This document shows, in pieces, positions 1 through 10,849 of a stretch of 64,000 nt of DNA (positions within the stretch are counted from its first letter, which is position 1; the number at the start of each line of letters is the position of its first letter). Source of the stretch: Cloeon dipterum (taxonomy: Eukaryota; Arthropoda; Insecta; Ephemeroptera; Baetidae). The position numbers and the translations under genes are program-made. The notes beneath the pieces are model-generated. The model made no database searches. It was not told where the DNA came from and was given only the letters and a program-made list of their open reading frames with translations. The DNA lies in assembly GCF_949628265.1 (NCBI RefSeq), contig NC_088788.1, positions 34,706,335-34,770,334 on the forward strand. The letters run 5' to 3'.

Positions 1-59
1 AAAATCAAATTAAGAATGAGGATTAAATCGGAAAAAGAGTTCCTGTGACAGCGGGCAGA

Positions 60-401
60 TTAAAGAGGATTGATACTGCAAAAGCCTGGAAAATGTTTGT
101 TTCCGATGCATAAAATTATCCCTTAGGATTCAGTTGAAGCCAAAATTGACCTAAGGAGCACTGCAATTTTTTTTAGTTAAATGGTGAGAACGGTCTCCTT
201 ACTAGAAATCTTATTTTATTTCACACGCTTTTGGACAGATCTCGACGAAAGGAATCGAAATCTGCCAAGAAAATGTGGTCAAGCGCCGGAAATTTTAGAG
301 AAAATTTGAATTTTTACTGCGGTAAACAAATTTTTAATCGATCAAATGCATCTAACAATTCAAATAATTTTCAACTGTCGCCTTGTATCAATCCACTTTA
401 A
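60..401 (+). mobile_element. MITE family A, copy A1 (TTAA-bounded)
   Basis: This short non-coding element has inverted ends: AGAGGATTGATAC follows TTAA on the left, and its near-complement GTATCAATCCACT precedes TTAA on the right. Copies at 15002-15355, 19338-19722 and 27147-27533 share the same order of internal words, so this is a dispersed family. Having TTAA at both ends fits a piggyBac-type target duplication, but no transposase is present and the superfamily is inferred from the ends alone. Confidence 0.75.
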
Positions 402-1129
402 ATCGAAACTCCTCCTTGCTTTGCTGGCGAGAAACACTTTGTTATTTTTATTGAAATTCAGCAAGAGCCGCGCCAATTGTCTGTTGGGCCTGCCATATTT
501 ATTTCAGTGGTCAAACGAGTCTGTCGCACGAAATTATACAGAAACACACGCGCAGCCAGACGCGAGTAAACTCGGTAAGGAATGAATGTCACGAGCAGCC
601 CATATGCAACTACTGTTGTTGACTGACAACAAACTTTGATTTCAACAGTATCCACATGGTAGAGCGAGACCATTTTGATGCTGCAAACACATATCTTCGA
701 ACCTCTTTGTTTCAGCTCTCAAGGTGACCGGCTATTCGCGCGTTTTTTGCTCATTTCGCCTTGATCTTGGAAACTAAATCTCGCTTTATGAAAAGCGCTA
801 GTGGAGAGCAGACGAGAACGATTACATGTTCTTACAGAATACCAAATTTGGCGTTGAAAGCTGATATTGCGTTTGCGTTTAACTGCGACCAAATGTAATA
901 ACAAAACAAGAATCGGAAAGTGTCCCAAGAGACGTGCACAACAGCTTTGCGTTTGAGAAATTTCTCAATAGATATATAGGAACTTTTTTCATTAGCATGA
1001 AATATCAAGAAGTAGTTTAAATTTTCCAACGAATAAAATACATTTTTTCTCGGTTAAGAAACCTCTCTAAATAACAAAGTTTGCCGGAAAAAAACCTATA
1101 AAATTTGTTCAGATCATCAGGGGAAATTT
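402..1129. other. AT-rich intergenic DNA, no gene seen
   Basis: Only short open frames without conserved motifs occur here, and I see no splice-compatible coding exon. The stretch separates a family A element from a family D repeat. Confidence 0.5.
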
Positions 1130-1560
1130 GAAGAAACATGCCTTTTGGCGTTCACGAAAATGATAATATCTCGGGTTCTAATGATGTTACAAAATTTGAC
1201 TTTGTGCAAAGAGATGCCCATACTGTCTACTACTTTTAAATTAGAACCAAATTTTTTAATTAATTAAATTTGAGAAATTTTTTACTTCACTAATATTTTT
1301 TTAATATCTCTAAAAATTATGTTGCCCAAAGTGTATGTTTAAAAATTTCCAGGAAGATAAAACTTGTTCTCTTTTAGAAACAAAGGGTCAAAGGTCCAGA
1401 AAGGATGTTTTTGAGTTTGGGTGACAAGTGAATAAATAAAAATTGCTTGATCGGTATATTTTTACCCTCAGAACAGATGAGAAATCTAACCCTGGCGTCA
1501 GGGTAACCATCAAGCGATCGATATAATTAAACTCACATAACGTGTATCCACTTTACGCGG
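1130..1560 (+). repeat. Dispersed repeat family D, copy D1 (partial)
   Basis: It shares an ordered series of words with 41265-41805 and, inverted, with 35755-36375. These include GGCGTTCAC near the left end, a GTCAAAGG-type word in the middle, and the near-palindrome ACCCTGGCGTCAGGGT around 1489-1504. This copy stops before the second conserved palindrome, which the other copies keep. No coding capacity was seen, and the class is unknown. Confidence 0.65.
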
Positions 1561-1739
1561 GCTCTGCATGGGTTAAATGCAAAAATTTAAAAACTGCATA
1601 TTATATAATCAAAACTCTCGTGCAAAAACCCCTAAATAAAACCTTTAAAACTGACGTATAATTTATAAATTTAAATTCACGCTAAATCAAATGCAAATTA
1701 TCCAGCTGACGATAAAATTTAAAAAAATATAATATAAAT

Positions 1740-2340
1740 CAGGCTGTCGAATGCGAGATTCCACATTGAAAGGCGATGAGAAGCGAAGAAGGGCACGCAC
1801 TCGCGGGAGTCATCTGGCACACGCACGCTTTTTTATAATTTCCATTTAATTGGACCTCCGAAAGCCGAAAGAGAGACGAGGCGCACCACCCATTTTTTAA
1901 TGTGCGTCCCCTTTTCTGCGTTTGCGGAGCAAAAGTTGTGCGTGAGTGCGAGTTGGTGTAAGCTTGGCCAGAGGAGAAGACAACGCTGCTCAACATTGCG
2001 GTGTTTCCTCGCTCAGGGCCACGGAAGATAAGCGAACGGTATTATAATCGAGCGAGAGAGAGAGAGAGAAGAGATGCAGCATCAAAAGCCAGGTCACACT
2101 CCTTCTTCTTCTCTTTCTCCACGGCTCGGTCGACGCGTTGTTGTTATTATTGCTATTATTATTATTTGAGCATTGCGTGAGGAGTTTCTGCAGTCAGCCA
2201 GCAGTGTATTATTGAACTAGAGGCGACAAACTGTGCTGCCGAGTGCACTTTGTTCCCACACTGCTCTTGAGAATCGGCAGGAAACAATCACGCCTTTCCT
2301 TGCACGCAGGGCAGGAACAATAAAATTATTGAAGGCCACT
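1740..2340. other. GC-richer island with GA repeat, possible promoter or noncoding exon
   Basis: Base composition rises compared with the flanks, and a pure GA run lies near 2054-2068. No open frame has protein-like features. Such islands in insect genomes are often promoters or untranslated first exons (GAGA-type sites), but no gene can be attached to this one. Confidence 0.3.
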
Positions 2341-3700
2341 AAGCAAAGTAATTGTTATTTAATTAATTTGTGACCAAATGGCTCTTCCTGAATTTCCTGA
2401 TTCAGACCAAAAACAATGAGGAAAAAGCATTCTGTCTGAATGAAATCTTGGCTAATTGTTTTATTTTTAAATTTAAGGTTAACTGACGTTGACACGCGGA
2501 TTAAAATAAAACTGTCTACTCTTGCTTCTCAATGTCTCCAACTTTTTCAAGATTGGTGTGACATTTAAACGAATCAAAAAACCGCTTCCACGCCAAACTG
2601 GCTGAGAAGGAATGCGATCAGGACAAAAAAGCGAGAAACACGATCAGAGAGAGAGAGAGTGCCTGCGTGACTCACAGGAGCGGCACGACGCAAAAGGCAA
2701 TGTAGGGGTGGAAGGGAAAATTACCCTTCTTAAAAAGCCAAACGAGATTGTTTGCAGAGGTAATAATAAAACATTTCGTAATATTACATAAGTTAACGAT
2801 TTAAAACCTTTTAATGCAACAAGCTTCTATAAATTTGTAACATTGTTTTCGGCTTCTCCTTCATGAATTACTTAAGAAGACAATCCTAGCATTTAAGGTT
2901 AGGGGTTGGTTTATGAGTTACCTTCTTGCTTTCTGATAATAATTGGGTCACAGGTATTATTCAATTATTTTAACGCAATAAGAGAGCAATTAATTTCATA
3001 ATATTATGTTGCTTCATTCAAAATAAAATGTCAAAATAAAAAAAAAAATGGTGTGCACTTATTGGAAACAGCATAATTTAACTGTTGAAAATGAATTAAA
3101 GTGTACTTACCACAACATGTCACAAAGCTTCACCACAGGACTGAAGAGCCTAAAATAAATTAAATCGGTATAAGGACTAAGAAAACCAGAACAACTAATA
3201 ATAATTGTAAAAATTCATAATTAAAATTAAAAAATTATGCGAACAGGATAAAAAGTACCTCGACGCAGCCCCTAAATTCACGCCTATTTCTATAATGATC
3301 TAAAGATGAAAATTGTCAAAATTAGGCGTGTCTGCCGTGACCTCCAGGCCAAATATTCGCACCTAATTTACTGATAGAGCAAACCCAATCAATTAAAAAA
3401 CCTAAATTATCATTAAATTAATGTTATTTGTGTGTGAAGTGACTTAAATCCCTTAAATCAATCACAAGGAAGCGTCTATGTTAACAGGAAATAAATAAAT
3501 TTTCATTTTTAAAGCTTTTTTCATTGTTCACAACTGCTGAGAAAATTATTTTTTTCTTAAATAGATTTGATCTAGCTTTTTAATTTGTAAAACAACTAAT
3601 AAAAATATCATACACACAAAATCATAATGTTGGTAATTAAAATTAAACAGGCAGAGCTCCGGACGAATAAAATTAAGATAAAGTTGCCTTGAAAATTGAG
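2341..3700. other. AT-rich intergenic DNA, no gene seen
   Basis: The stretch is AT-rich with frequent stops in all frames and scattered A or T runs. I found no exon, RNA gene or member of the repeat families described elsewhere. Confidence 0.5.
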
Positions 3701-4127
3701 CGAAAAAAGTCAAAGCGAGAAAAAACAATCACTGCTGGGCCACACCGGAAGGCAGAGTCACCTTCGCAAAAGTCACACGCAGTCAAAACATGCGATCGCG
3801 ATCGTGAGGGACGATTTTTGCAGTCTACAGCACGGTGTGTGGCACCTTGTCATTATCTGCCAGATTAAATACGCAAAAAAGTGTCCTTACTCGAATTTCC
3901 TCGTTTCGCGGCGAACCTAGTTGGCAACCCCCGCAAGACGGTACACAAATGCGAAGTGAATGGGGTGAGGGATAACGCACTTTTGGGGCAAAACAAAGCA
4001 CTGATTAGCTGACAATGAGAGACGCTCGCTTCCTCCTGACGCACACCACGCGGCACCGACTAATCCTGACTCTGTGCTCGTCGCTGCTTCACGAACTTAT
4101 TGTTGCCTGCCTCGTTTTTAAAAGCTC

Positions 4128-4137
4128 GTCACGTGAC
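4128..4137. promoter_or_regulatory. Palindromic E-box GTCACGTGAC
   Basis: A perfect ten-base palindrome with a CACGTG core, the preferred site of USF/MITF/TFE-class bHLH-zip factors. It lies in a GC-richer patch (3700-4320) about 570 bp upstream of the DDX28-like start codon. It could serve that promoter or an untranslated exon, but the sequence alone does not settle this. Confidence 0.35.
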
Positions 4138-4706
4138 CAACCTCACATTTTTGTTTGGATTACGCTTTTCACCTGTAGCGTCATCTTCAGTTTCCAGTCG
4201 GCAGACACGTTTCACATTTTTTGGTACCTTTGGCGCGCGTATCACTCATGCTACGGCCCTTCAAGTCTCGCTCAGCATAGCTCGGCATAGCTCTGCCGGT
4301 GCAGGTTTATAAATGTTTTGAAATGTTGGCACCAGATGGCACTACGCATGTGCTAAAGAGTGTGGGTGAAAAACACCGGTGAAACAGTTATTTTATCTGA
4401 CAATGATTTCGGTGACTTTTTCCAAATTATGGTGATTTTTGTTCTTATTTCAAAAATCTAAGGTCAATTTTAACCAGCAGAATGATTCTTTAATCGTGTT
4501 ACGTCGTGATTCAAATTATAGTACCGATAAGTGTGGTGCCAGTATTAAAAATACCGGTTATTATTAATGAAAGTAAATAAACCGTGATGAAACCATGTGT
4601 GTTTGTCCTCAACAAATTCTACTAATTTTTAAAAGTTTCGATCATTGTCTGCGACGCTCAGCAAATTTGAATAATAATCGAAACTATAATATACATATGT
4701 AATTAT

Positions 4707-7384
4707 ATGGTCATGATGTTGGCATTGAGCTGTCGTAGATTCATACAAAATGCAAGGACCCTTCAAGTGTGGATTTGTGATTACCAAACAACCAGGCCTA
4801 TGTCTGTATGTGTTCAATTTCCCTAAAATATAAATACAATTCTAATTTTTCTTGGATTTCAGTGGTATGTTCTAAATAATTTGCGAGATTCTTCTTCCAT
4901 TGCTCCAAGGACAATCCGGAAAACAAAAAAGAGCCCCAAACCACGCAAACAAAAAACGGAAAATAATTTAGCTCATCCTCAGTGGAATACAAAAGTAGGA
5001 AAAATTCGAAAAATTAGTATTTTTTTCACTCAAGTGTCACAATTAATATCTATATCTTAGGACTGGTTAATCGAGTGCAAAAGACCTGAATACAATTTCC
5101 CAAAGGGTGCCGATGGAAAGGTTGGTGAAGAAACTAAGTTAGCCAGCCATGCTTGGTTTAACCGGCATTCCAATGGTGATTACTTCACAATTCATCCTAC
5201 AGAAAAGGTCATACAATTTTTCATCCTTAACCCTGCCCAAATGAAACTTTTCATTTTCAAACAGCCAAGTGATGTACAAAGTTTCGTAAGCGAAGGATTC
5301 GACAAGCTTGGCCTTCGCCCTGAAATTGTTTCGGCGGTCAATGACGCAGGATTTCAGCACCCCACCCTAGTCCAAGTAATTTAGCATTCATTGTTCAGGG
5401 TTATTATTTCTAATAATTATTATTATTTCTAATAATAATCTTATATTTTCTAATAATAAAATTTCCAGTGCAAAAGTGTTCAACCCTTGTTGGCCGGAAG
5501 GAACACAGTGATTGCTGCTGAGACTGGATGTGGCAAAACCTTGGCTTACCTTTTACCTGTAATGCAGCAAGTGCTCGAATGGAAGCAACACTTCCCTAAC
5601 AACATAAACACACCCTTGGCGTTGATACTGACTCCAAACAGAGAATTAGTGCACCAAACATATGTAATATGACCAGTATTAACGCGTATTTAAAAACTAA
5701 TTCATTCTGAAGGGCGTAGCAAAGCGTCTGGCTGAAAATCTTTCTCTGACTCCGTTCAAGATGACTGGTGGGAAAACTAAAAGGATGATCCAAGCTGCTA
5801 AATTTGACCCAATGGATATCTTGATTGCTACTCCGTCGGTTGTCAACAAGCTCACTGCAACTAAAATCTTGGATCTCACTAATGTGCGTCATGTCGTGAT
5901 GGATGAGGCTGACACGCTGTTGGACGACAGCTTCAACTGGTACATCAAGGCGTTCTTGAGGAAAATCTCAGTAAGAAGTGAATATTACATCTTGGAATTA
6001 ATTGCAAGTGAGTTTCTTGCAGATTTACTTCCAAAGTGTGCGTAAGCCTGGGAGTGAACCAGAAGGCGCCCAACTCACTTTGGCCAGTGCTACGATGCCT
6101 CAGGATGTAGCACCCATTTTGTCTGATTTTCTCGAGGTAACTACCCAAAATTGATTATTTTGATCAGCCCTTGAACCTCATCTTGCAGGAGGACTCTTTT
6201 GAAATGGTCGTCACTCCTGGTTTGCACAAGTTAATGCCTCAAGTAAAGCAAACCTTTATGCGAATGGGAAAAATTCACAAAGCGGAACAGTTGCTGAAAA
6301 CAGTCAAGCAGTTGCAGGCCAGCAAAACTCCCACTTTAATTTTTAGGTATGATCGTGAGCAGGGGTCTCAGCCGCAAGATGTAAGGCGGCGGCTGGCGAT
6401 TCTGACAATATTTTAAACGTGAAGTTTGATAGTGCTTCACGCTTCAAAGAGCCGCAAGATATTTTTTTCTCCTGCACTTTTTAAAGAACCACTAAAACCA
6501 CGTGTTTTTATATTCCAATCGATTCCGGAGGGTCAAAATTCGGGGAGTAAACAGTTCTCCCTATCGAAAAATTGTTTGTGAGGTGCGAGCATAGGCGCAA
6601 AGCAAATCGCATGTTGCTTTGCACCTTTGCTCTCACGTCGAAATAAATTTATTGATAGAAATAATAATCGACCCCACCTATTTCAACCTTCAGGAATCGA
6701 TTGGATCATACGAAAATGTGGCTTCTATGGCTAGCGGCTGCCCACGTGACCCAAAACTTAGCGAGGCTAGCTGAGTTTTCTGAAATAATTATTTTGATTG
6801 ATTGGTCACGTTTTTAGTAACAAGACGGCGACAAGCAGATTCATCACGCTCTTTCTGAAGGAACACAACGTAGACGCACCTTGTTTCTTTGCTGATATGC
6901 GTGCTGAATTCAGACAAGAAACTTTTAACAAGTTTCAATCTGGACAGTCTACTTTTCTGTCGACAACAGATATTGCCTCCAGAGGACTAGATACGTTAAA
7001 GGTGACAATCTCAGTTTCTTGTTGTACTTTGAATAACATGTAATGTCGCAGGCGCAAGTTATTCTGAACTACGACTTCCCTGTGTACATGGCCGACTACC
7101 TCCATAGATGTGGCAGAGTTGGCAGAATCGGAAGTGACGTCGATGGAAGAGTCATCAGTTTCGTAAACGGCCCAGCGGAAATTAAAAACGTTCAAGCTAT
7201 TGAGGTTGGAAGTACCAACGTGTGAATTAATACAATTTTTAACTCTTCCTCAACGCAGAGATCAACACGGACTAAGGAGCCTTTGCCAAATGTCAACGGT
7301 AACATCAAAAAGCTGATTCAAAGATTTGAAGATGCAATGGATGAAAAGGAGATCAATGAAGAAATTAGACGGATGGCTTATTAA
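4707..7384 (+). CDS. DDX28: DDX28-like mitochondrial DEAD-box RNA helicase
   Basis: ATP-dependent RNA helicase; human DDX28 acts in mitochondrial large-ribosomal-subunit assembly. Ten exons with matching phases: 4707-4805, 4863-4994, 5061-5375, 5469-5663, 5713-5970, 6023-6136, 6189-6346, 6818-7001, 7052-7219 and 7259-7384 (582 aa; human protein about 540). The basic N-terminus with few acidic residues (MVMMLALSCRRF) fits a mitochondrial presequence; in-frame Met codons at 4713 and 4716 are alternative starts. Motifs: Q motif ending PTLVQ (about residue 182), Walker A AAETGCGKT (Lys about 205, with Cys where Ser is usual), DEAD (311-314), SAT (355-357), ASRGLD and HRCGRVGR (about 503-510). The C-terminal KEPLP is also present in DDX28. 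Intron 7 carries a family C repeat containing a large hairpin. The gene ends 28 bp from the stop of OGG1 on the other strand. Confidence 0.92.
6357..6785 (+). mobile_element. MITE family C, copy C1, with internal hairpin
   Basis: It begins with GGTCTCAGCCGCAAG and continues with words shared with the copies at 34324-34543 and 60253-60451, such as AAGTTTGATAGTGCTT and AGCCGCAAGA. The right end, near CTAGCTGAG, is degraded. The central part is replaced or interrupted by a fold-back segment at 6515-6704. The whole element lies in intron 7 of the DDX28-like gene. Confidence 0.6.
6515..6704. repeat. Long fold-back hairpin, about 91-nt arms and 8-nt loop
   Basis: The outer ends are exact complements: CCAATCGATTCC at 6515-6526 and GGAATCGATTGG at 6693-6704. 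The inner ends pair almost perfectly: GGCGCAAAGCAA at 6594-6605 and TTGCTTTGCACC at 6614-6625, around the loop ATCGCATG. Between them, GTGAG and GAGCA words on the left pair with TGCTC and CTCAC on the right. The stem is therefore near-continuous with bulges. It lies on the sense strand of an intron and would be transcribed with DDX28. Confidence 0.75.
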
Positions 7385-7412
7385 AATAACTATTATTTAT
7401 AAAAGGTTAATG

Positions 7413-8612
7413 CTATTTCTTTGCTTTTCGCTTCACAGCCTTTTTCTTAGGAGATGGACCGTTAGTAGCTTTTGTCTCTTGGAACATCTTCAGGTCAGCG
7501 CAGAAAAGAACCTAAAAGAAAGCGTTCAAGTGAAGGAAAGTGGTTGTTAGGTTCAATTTACAGTGTGGGCCCAGCCTGCTAGTGGTCCATAAAGCTTTTG
7601 AAAGTGGCCAGTGATTTCATCGTACACTTTGCCTGTCACGGTCTTGTTCTTCTTCAAGTGAGGCAGGTACCAGTTGGCGGCAATTTGAAACACGTGCGTG
7701 TCAACCGGAACAGCTTGGAGGTGGCCAAGCGACATCAGGCAAATGCAGTCTGCAACCTTGAATGGGAGTCGATAAAAAAATTAAATTCTCGCGCCTGAAA
7801 ATACCTTAGACCAATTCCTGGCAGAGTGATCAGTTCTTGCTTCGCTTCAGGGTAGTCCATCTTGGTCAGGCTAAAAAGCCACTCCTCACCGCCGTTGGCA
7901 ACAATCTTTTCAGCGGATTTTTGAATGAATGGTGCTCGATAGCCGAATCCATTTGCTCGAAGCTTGCTCTCGACGCCTGGCTGAGCCAAGCGTTCAACTT
8001 TAGGGAAACTGTAATAATCTTGGCCTTCAACTTGGCATATTTTGTCGCCGTAAAACTTGCATAGATTTTCAACCATGCTGCTGATTCTGGAAATAAATTA
8101 TTTTAATAAATGGACTCATCATTCGTTTTTAAAAAAAACTTGCCTGCTGATGTTATTGTTGGATGAACAGATGAAAGAGAAAACGTTTTCCCTTGGATGC
8201 TGCTTCAATATTCTCACACCCTTGAAATTTTCATTCCCAACAACCTTCTTGAAATGCTCGTCATTCTTGGCCCACAACTTGTACAAGGGGTCCAGCGCGA
8301 CATCCAACCGGAGGTACTCGATCAGTTTCTTCGACAATTGCACTTCATCAGGAGCTTGCTCTTTCACTCCTCCATGCACCCTAAATTCCAACTGGTCCTC
8401 GATGGCAGGGCTCCATCTGATTTGCCACACCAAGTCATCAATTACGCCAATAAATGTTCCTGGCTCACATTCTTTCCACCTGGAAAAAAATGATTTGTTA
8501 CATAATTTCCTACAAATTGTTGCATAAATTAAAACTACCTGAAGCACTGCCCTCCGCTTAGGACAAGTTTTAAATTTAAATCGGCTTTCCTGCAAACTGT
8601 TTTGAGCCACAT
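7413..8612 (-). CDS. OGG1: 8-oxoguanine DNA glycosylase/AP lyase
   Basis: Base-excision repair enzyme that removes 8-oxoguanine paired with C. Five exons on the minus strand: 8539-8612, 8144-8479, 7805-8086, 7562-7756 and 7413-7511 (about 328 aa; human 345). The start [18 protein letters not shown] has an in-frame stop two codons upstream. Motifs: [21 protein letters not shown], the OGG1 signature; the HhH hairpin beginning [13 protein letters not shown] with the active-site Cys; and VPVDTH with the catalytic Asp. The Lys-rich tail [11 protein letters not shown] may be a nuclear signal. Intron 2 has a GC donor (CAG/GCAAGT), which restores the family alignment exactly. The junction of exons 3 and 4 is one base short of the frame, at the codon for the catalytic Lys (human K249). 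This may be a sequence error or a real lesion. All other exons look intact. It is convergent with the DDX28-like gene. Confidence 0.9.
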
Positions 8613-8990
8613 CGAGATTTATGAGGCTCTGAAGCGGGTTTTTTTGACTGAAACATCGAAGAGTGACACGCTTAAATATAAGCCGGCCTAAATAACTATT
8701 GGTTGGCTCACAATTGCGTTCGCGTGTTGAACAAAACTTGTCCAAAAAGCAAAAGTAAAAGCTGTCAAGGTCTCAGACACGAAGAACTGAGCGCAGCTTG
8801 TACACCAACACACGCGTCGTGTTTTGTTCTTTGTTCAATGAACAGATGTTTTTCCCGCCACTCGTCGATCGGCGAATGGTGAAAAACGGCGCCCGGGGAA
8901 AGGGCCAATGAGGGAGGGGTTGACCTCTTGACATTCACATCATCTGTTTCACTCCCACCCCTGGCAGTCCTTTAAAGGGAACACTGCAGT
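8613..8990. other. OGG1 upstream region
   Basis: This is the promoter side of the minus-strand OGG1 gene and has no coding exon. It is GC-richer between about 8860 and 8960. The upstream frames that run into the OGG1 exon in another register are not part of the protein, because a stop lies just before the chosen ATG. Confidence 0.4.
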
Positions 8991-9106
8991 GCGGAACTCG
9001 GCTTGGTGTGTGCGAGCCTCTCTTGTATTCAGACCGAATGCTGGAGAGATGATCGCTTTCGGTTATTCATTCGAGTCGGCTAGCAGCTCCGCCTGAATTC
9101 GCGCAA
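8970..9106 (+). promoter_or_regulatory. Candidate promoter and untranslated first exon
   Basis: A TTTAAAGG box near 8971 lies in GC-richer DNA and is followed by about 130 bases without a long frame. These end in a good splice donor, AGTCG/GTAAGC, near 9107. This could be a 5' UTR exon of the nucleotidase gene that starts coding at 12044. The link is inference only. Confidence 0.25.
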
Positions 9107-9269
9107 GTCGGTAAGCCGCCAAGAATTTCGGACCGCAGGGCCTCTTTCGCAAAAATTCTCGCTTGCCCAATTGACCCAATTATTGGTCCTCCCCGTGCCA
9201 GGGATCGCGAGAGGACTCTATTCCTATTTGTCACTGACCTAGCCAACGCTTTGTCCGAGAACAATATTA

Positions 9270-10510
9270 TTTATTTCTTTCTTTTTTCTTTTTAACTGTC
9301 ACCCCGACCTCGCGTCTGTCTTTTTATGTGTCTTCGATCTCAAGAGCCTTTTGTGCTGTGCGAAACCCTTTGTCTGTGTGGCGTTTTTAGTTGACAGTTC
9401 TCGTGCCGTTTGACATTTGTGCTTTCAGGGTGTCTTAGTTACATGTGATTGTTCGTTTGTGTTCTTGATTTCGTTTTAATGATTTTCATGAATTATTGTA
9501 ATTTATTATGCAATCAATGCCGAACCCATGACATTTGGATTGGGCCTCATCCTCGTCATGGATATAGTTTTGAACTTGGACTCCTTCCTTTTTGCGTCAC
9601 ACAACTATTACAATCAATTTCGCTGTCCAAACACAGCGCTCCCTTGGGCCGCCGACGATAAGCCGCAGCAGCAGCGGCTATTATCCCCCCTTGTCCAATT
9701 TTGGCGACCACTTTTCGCAAGGTCAATACCAATCTTATCATAGCAAAAAGGAAATTCGTAGAACTGCGTAACATGTTTCCATTTCCTCCTCACCTTTGAT
9801 TTCTTTGCCTAAACACAAGCGTACAAAACCGCAGTGTTCCGTGAACTTATTTTTTTCTTTAATCTCGGTCAGAGAGATAATAATGAATGTGCATTGTATC
9901 ATAAAACGTTTTTTAGTGCATTCAAAAAGTGATAAGCTCGAATGTACCAAAGTGGAATTCAATGAAACCCATTTATAACTGTTTAATACTAAAAAACGGA
10001 TAAAATGCATTTAAAAATTTACTTTATTGGAACATAAAAGTGCTTGAACGATTTAGGTTGAGTGTTTCTTCGGGCCCAAAAGATGTGTGTCAAGGAAAAT
10101 GCATTTGCTCTGGAGAGTTGTGGATAACGAAGTTTGGTGCTTAACCGCGATCGAAACAGCTTTTTCCACAGACTTGTTCGATTCAATTATTAGTGAGGTC
10201 ATTTTATTTTAATAAATTGCCTATTACTGTGCTAAATGCCAAGTCTATGATCTCTGATTAAGTTTTCTGCACACTTCCTGACAGTAAACAATCGCAAATC
10301 AAGATAGTTTTGATAAAATCATGTTCCTGGGCTTGGTGTTTCCGCTTTAATCCAAGACTTATTTTGTTATCAGCAATGATTTGCATTCGTTGGCAACGAT
10401 AACAATTTAATTATATCAAGTGCCTTATTGATTTTATTAGAGTGTTTCGGGAAAAACCAATTTTTTGGTTTATCTGCAATTTCTGCCTTTTTGAAATTTC
10501 TTCTCAAAAT
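9270..10510. other. Intergenic DNA, no gene seen
   Basis: AT-rich sequence without conserved coding frames. Small frames around 9449-9774 have no recognisable motif and no splice continuity. Confidence 0.45.
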
Positions 10511-10849
10511 AAAGTAGAGCTTTTGCAGGCCAACAATTAAGTTCAATTTCATTTAGTTTATTGTTTGTGAGATTTAGCTCTAAAATCAGGACCGAGGACC
10601 AGTGAATTTTTCGAAAAATTGAATGATTTTACGCTTGATTTCAATTTGTCCCGTCGCGGATGAATTTTGAAGAAATTGTGGAATAAATCGTGATTTTACA
10701 AATGTTGCTCGCCGCTTGCTAACTTTTGAGCCGGATTTCTCAAAAATTTAAACGGCAACCTGGGAAATTTTTAGTCTTTTCCACAGTTTTATTTGAATTC
10801 AACGTAAAAAGTATTTTTTTTTTACAAATTTTCTGTAAAGTTTAACTTT
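10511..10849 (+). mobile_element. MITE family B, copy B1
   Basis: The left end AAGTAGAGCTTTTGCAGG is matched by an inverted right end CTGTAAAGTTTAACTT. Internal words such as GCCAACAATTAA, TTGTTTGTGA, AATCGTGATTTTA and CGGCAACCTGG recur at 28127-28512, 49541-49870 and 50167-50545, and inverted at 21445-21770 and 44281-44591. It has no coding capacity. Confidence 0.7.

Noticed and set aside
4320-4360. CTCF-like word CACCAGATGGCAC
   Set aside because: Only a partial match to the insect or vertebrate CTCF consensus, and a single copy.
8057-8527. 156-codon plus-strand frame
   Set aside because: It is the antisense shadow of OGG1 exon 2, whose protein is clearly recognisable.
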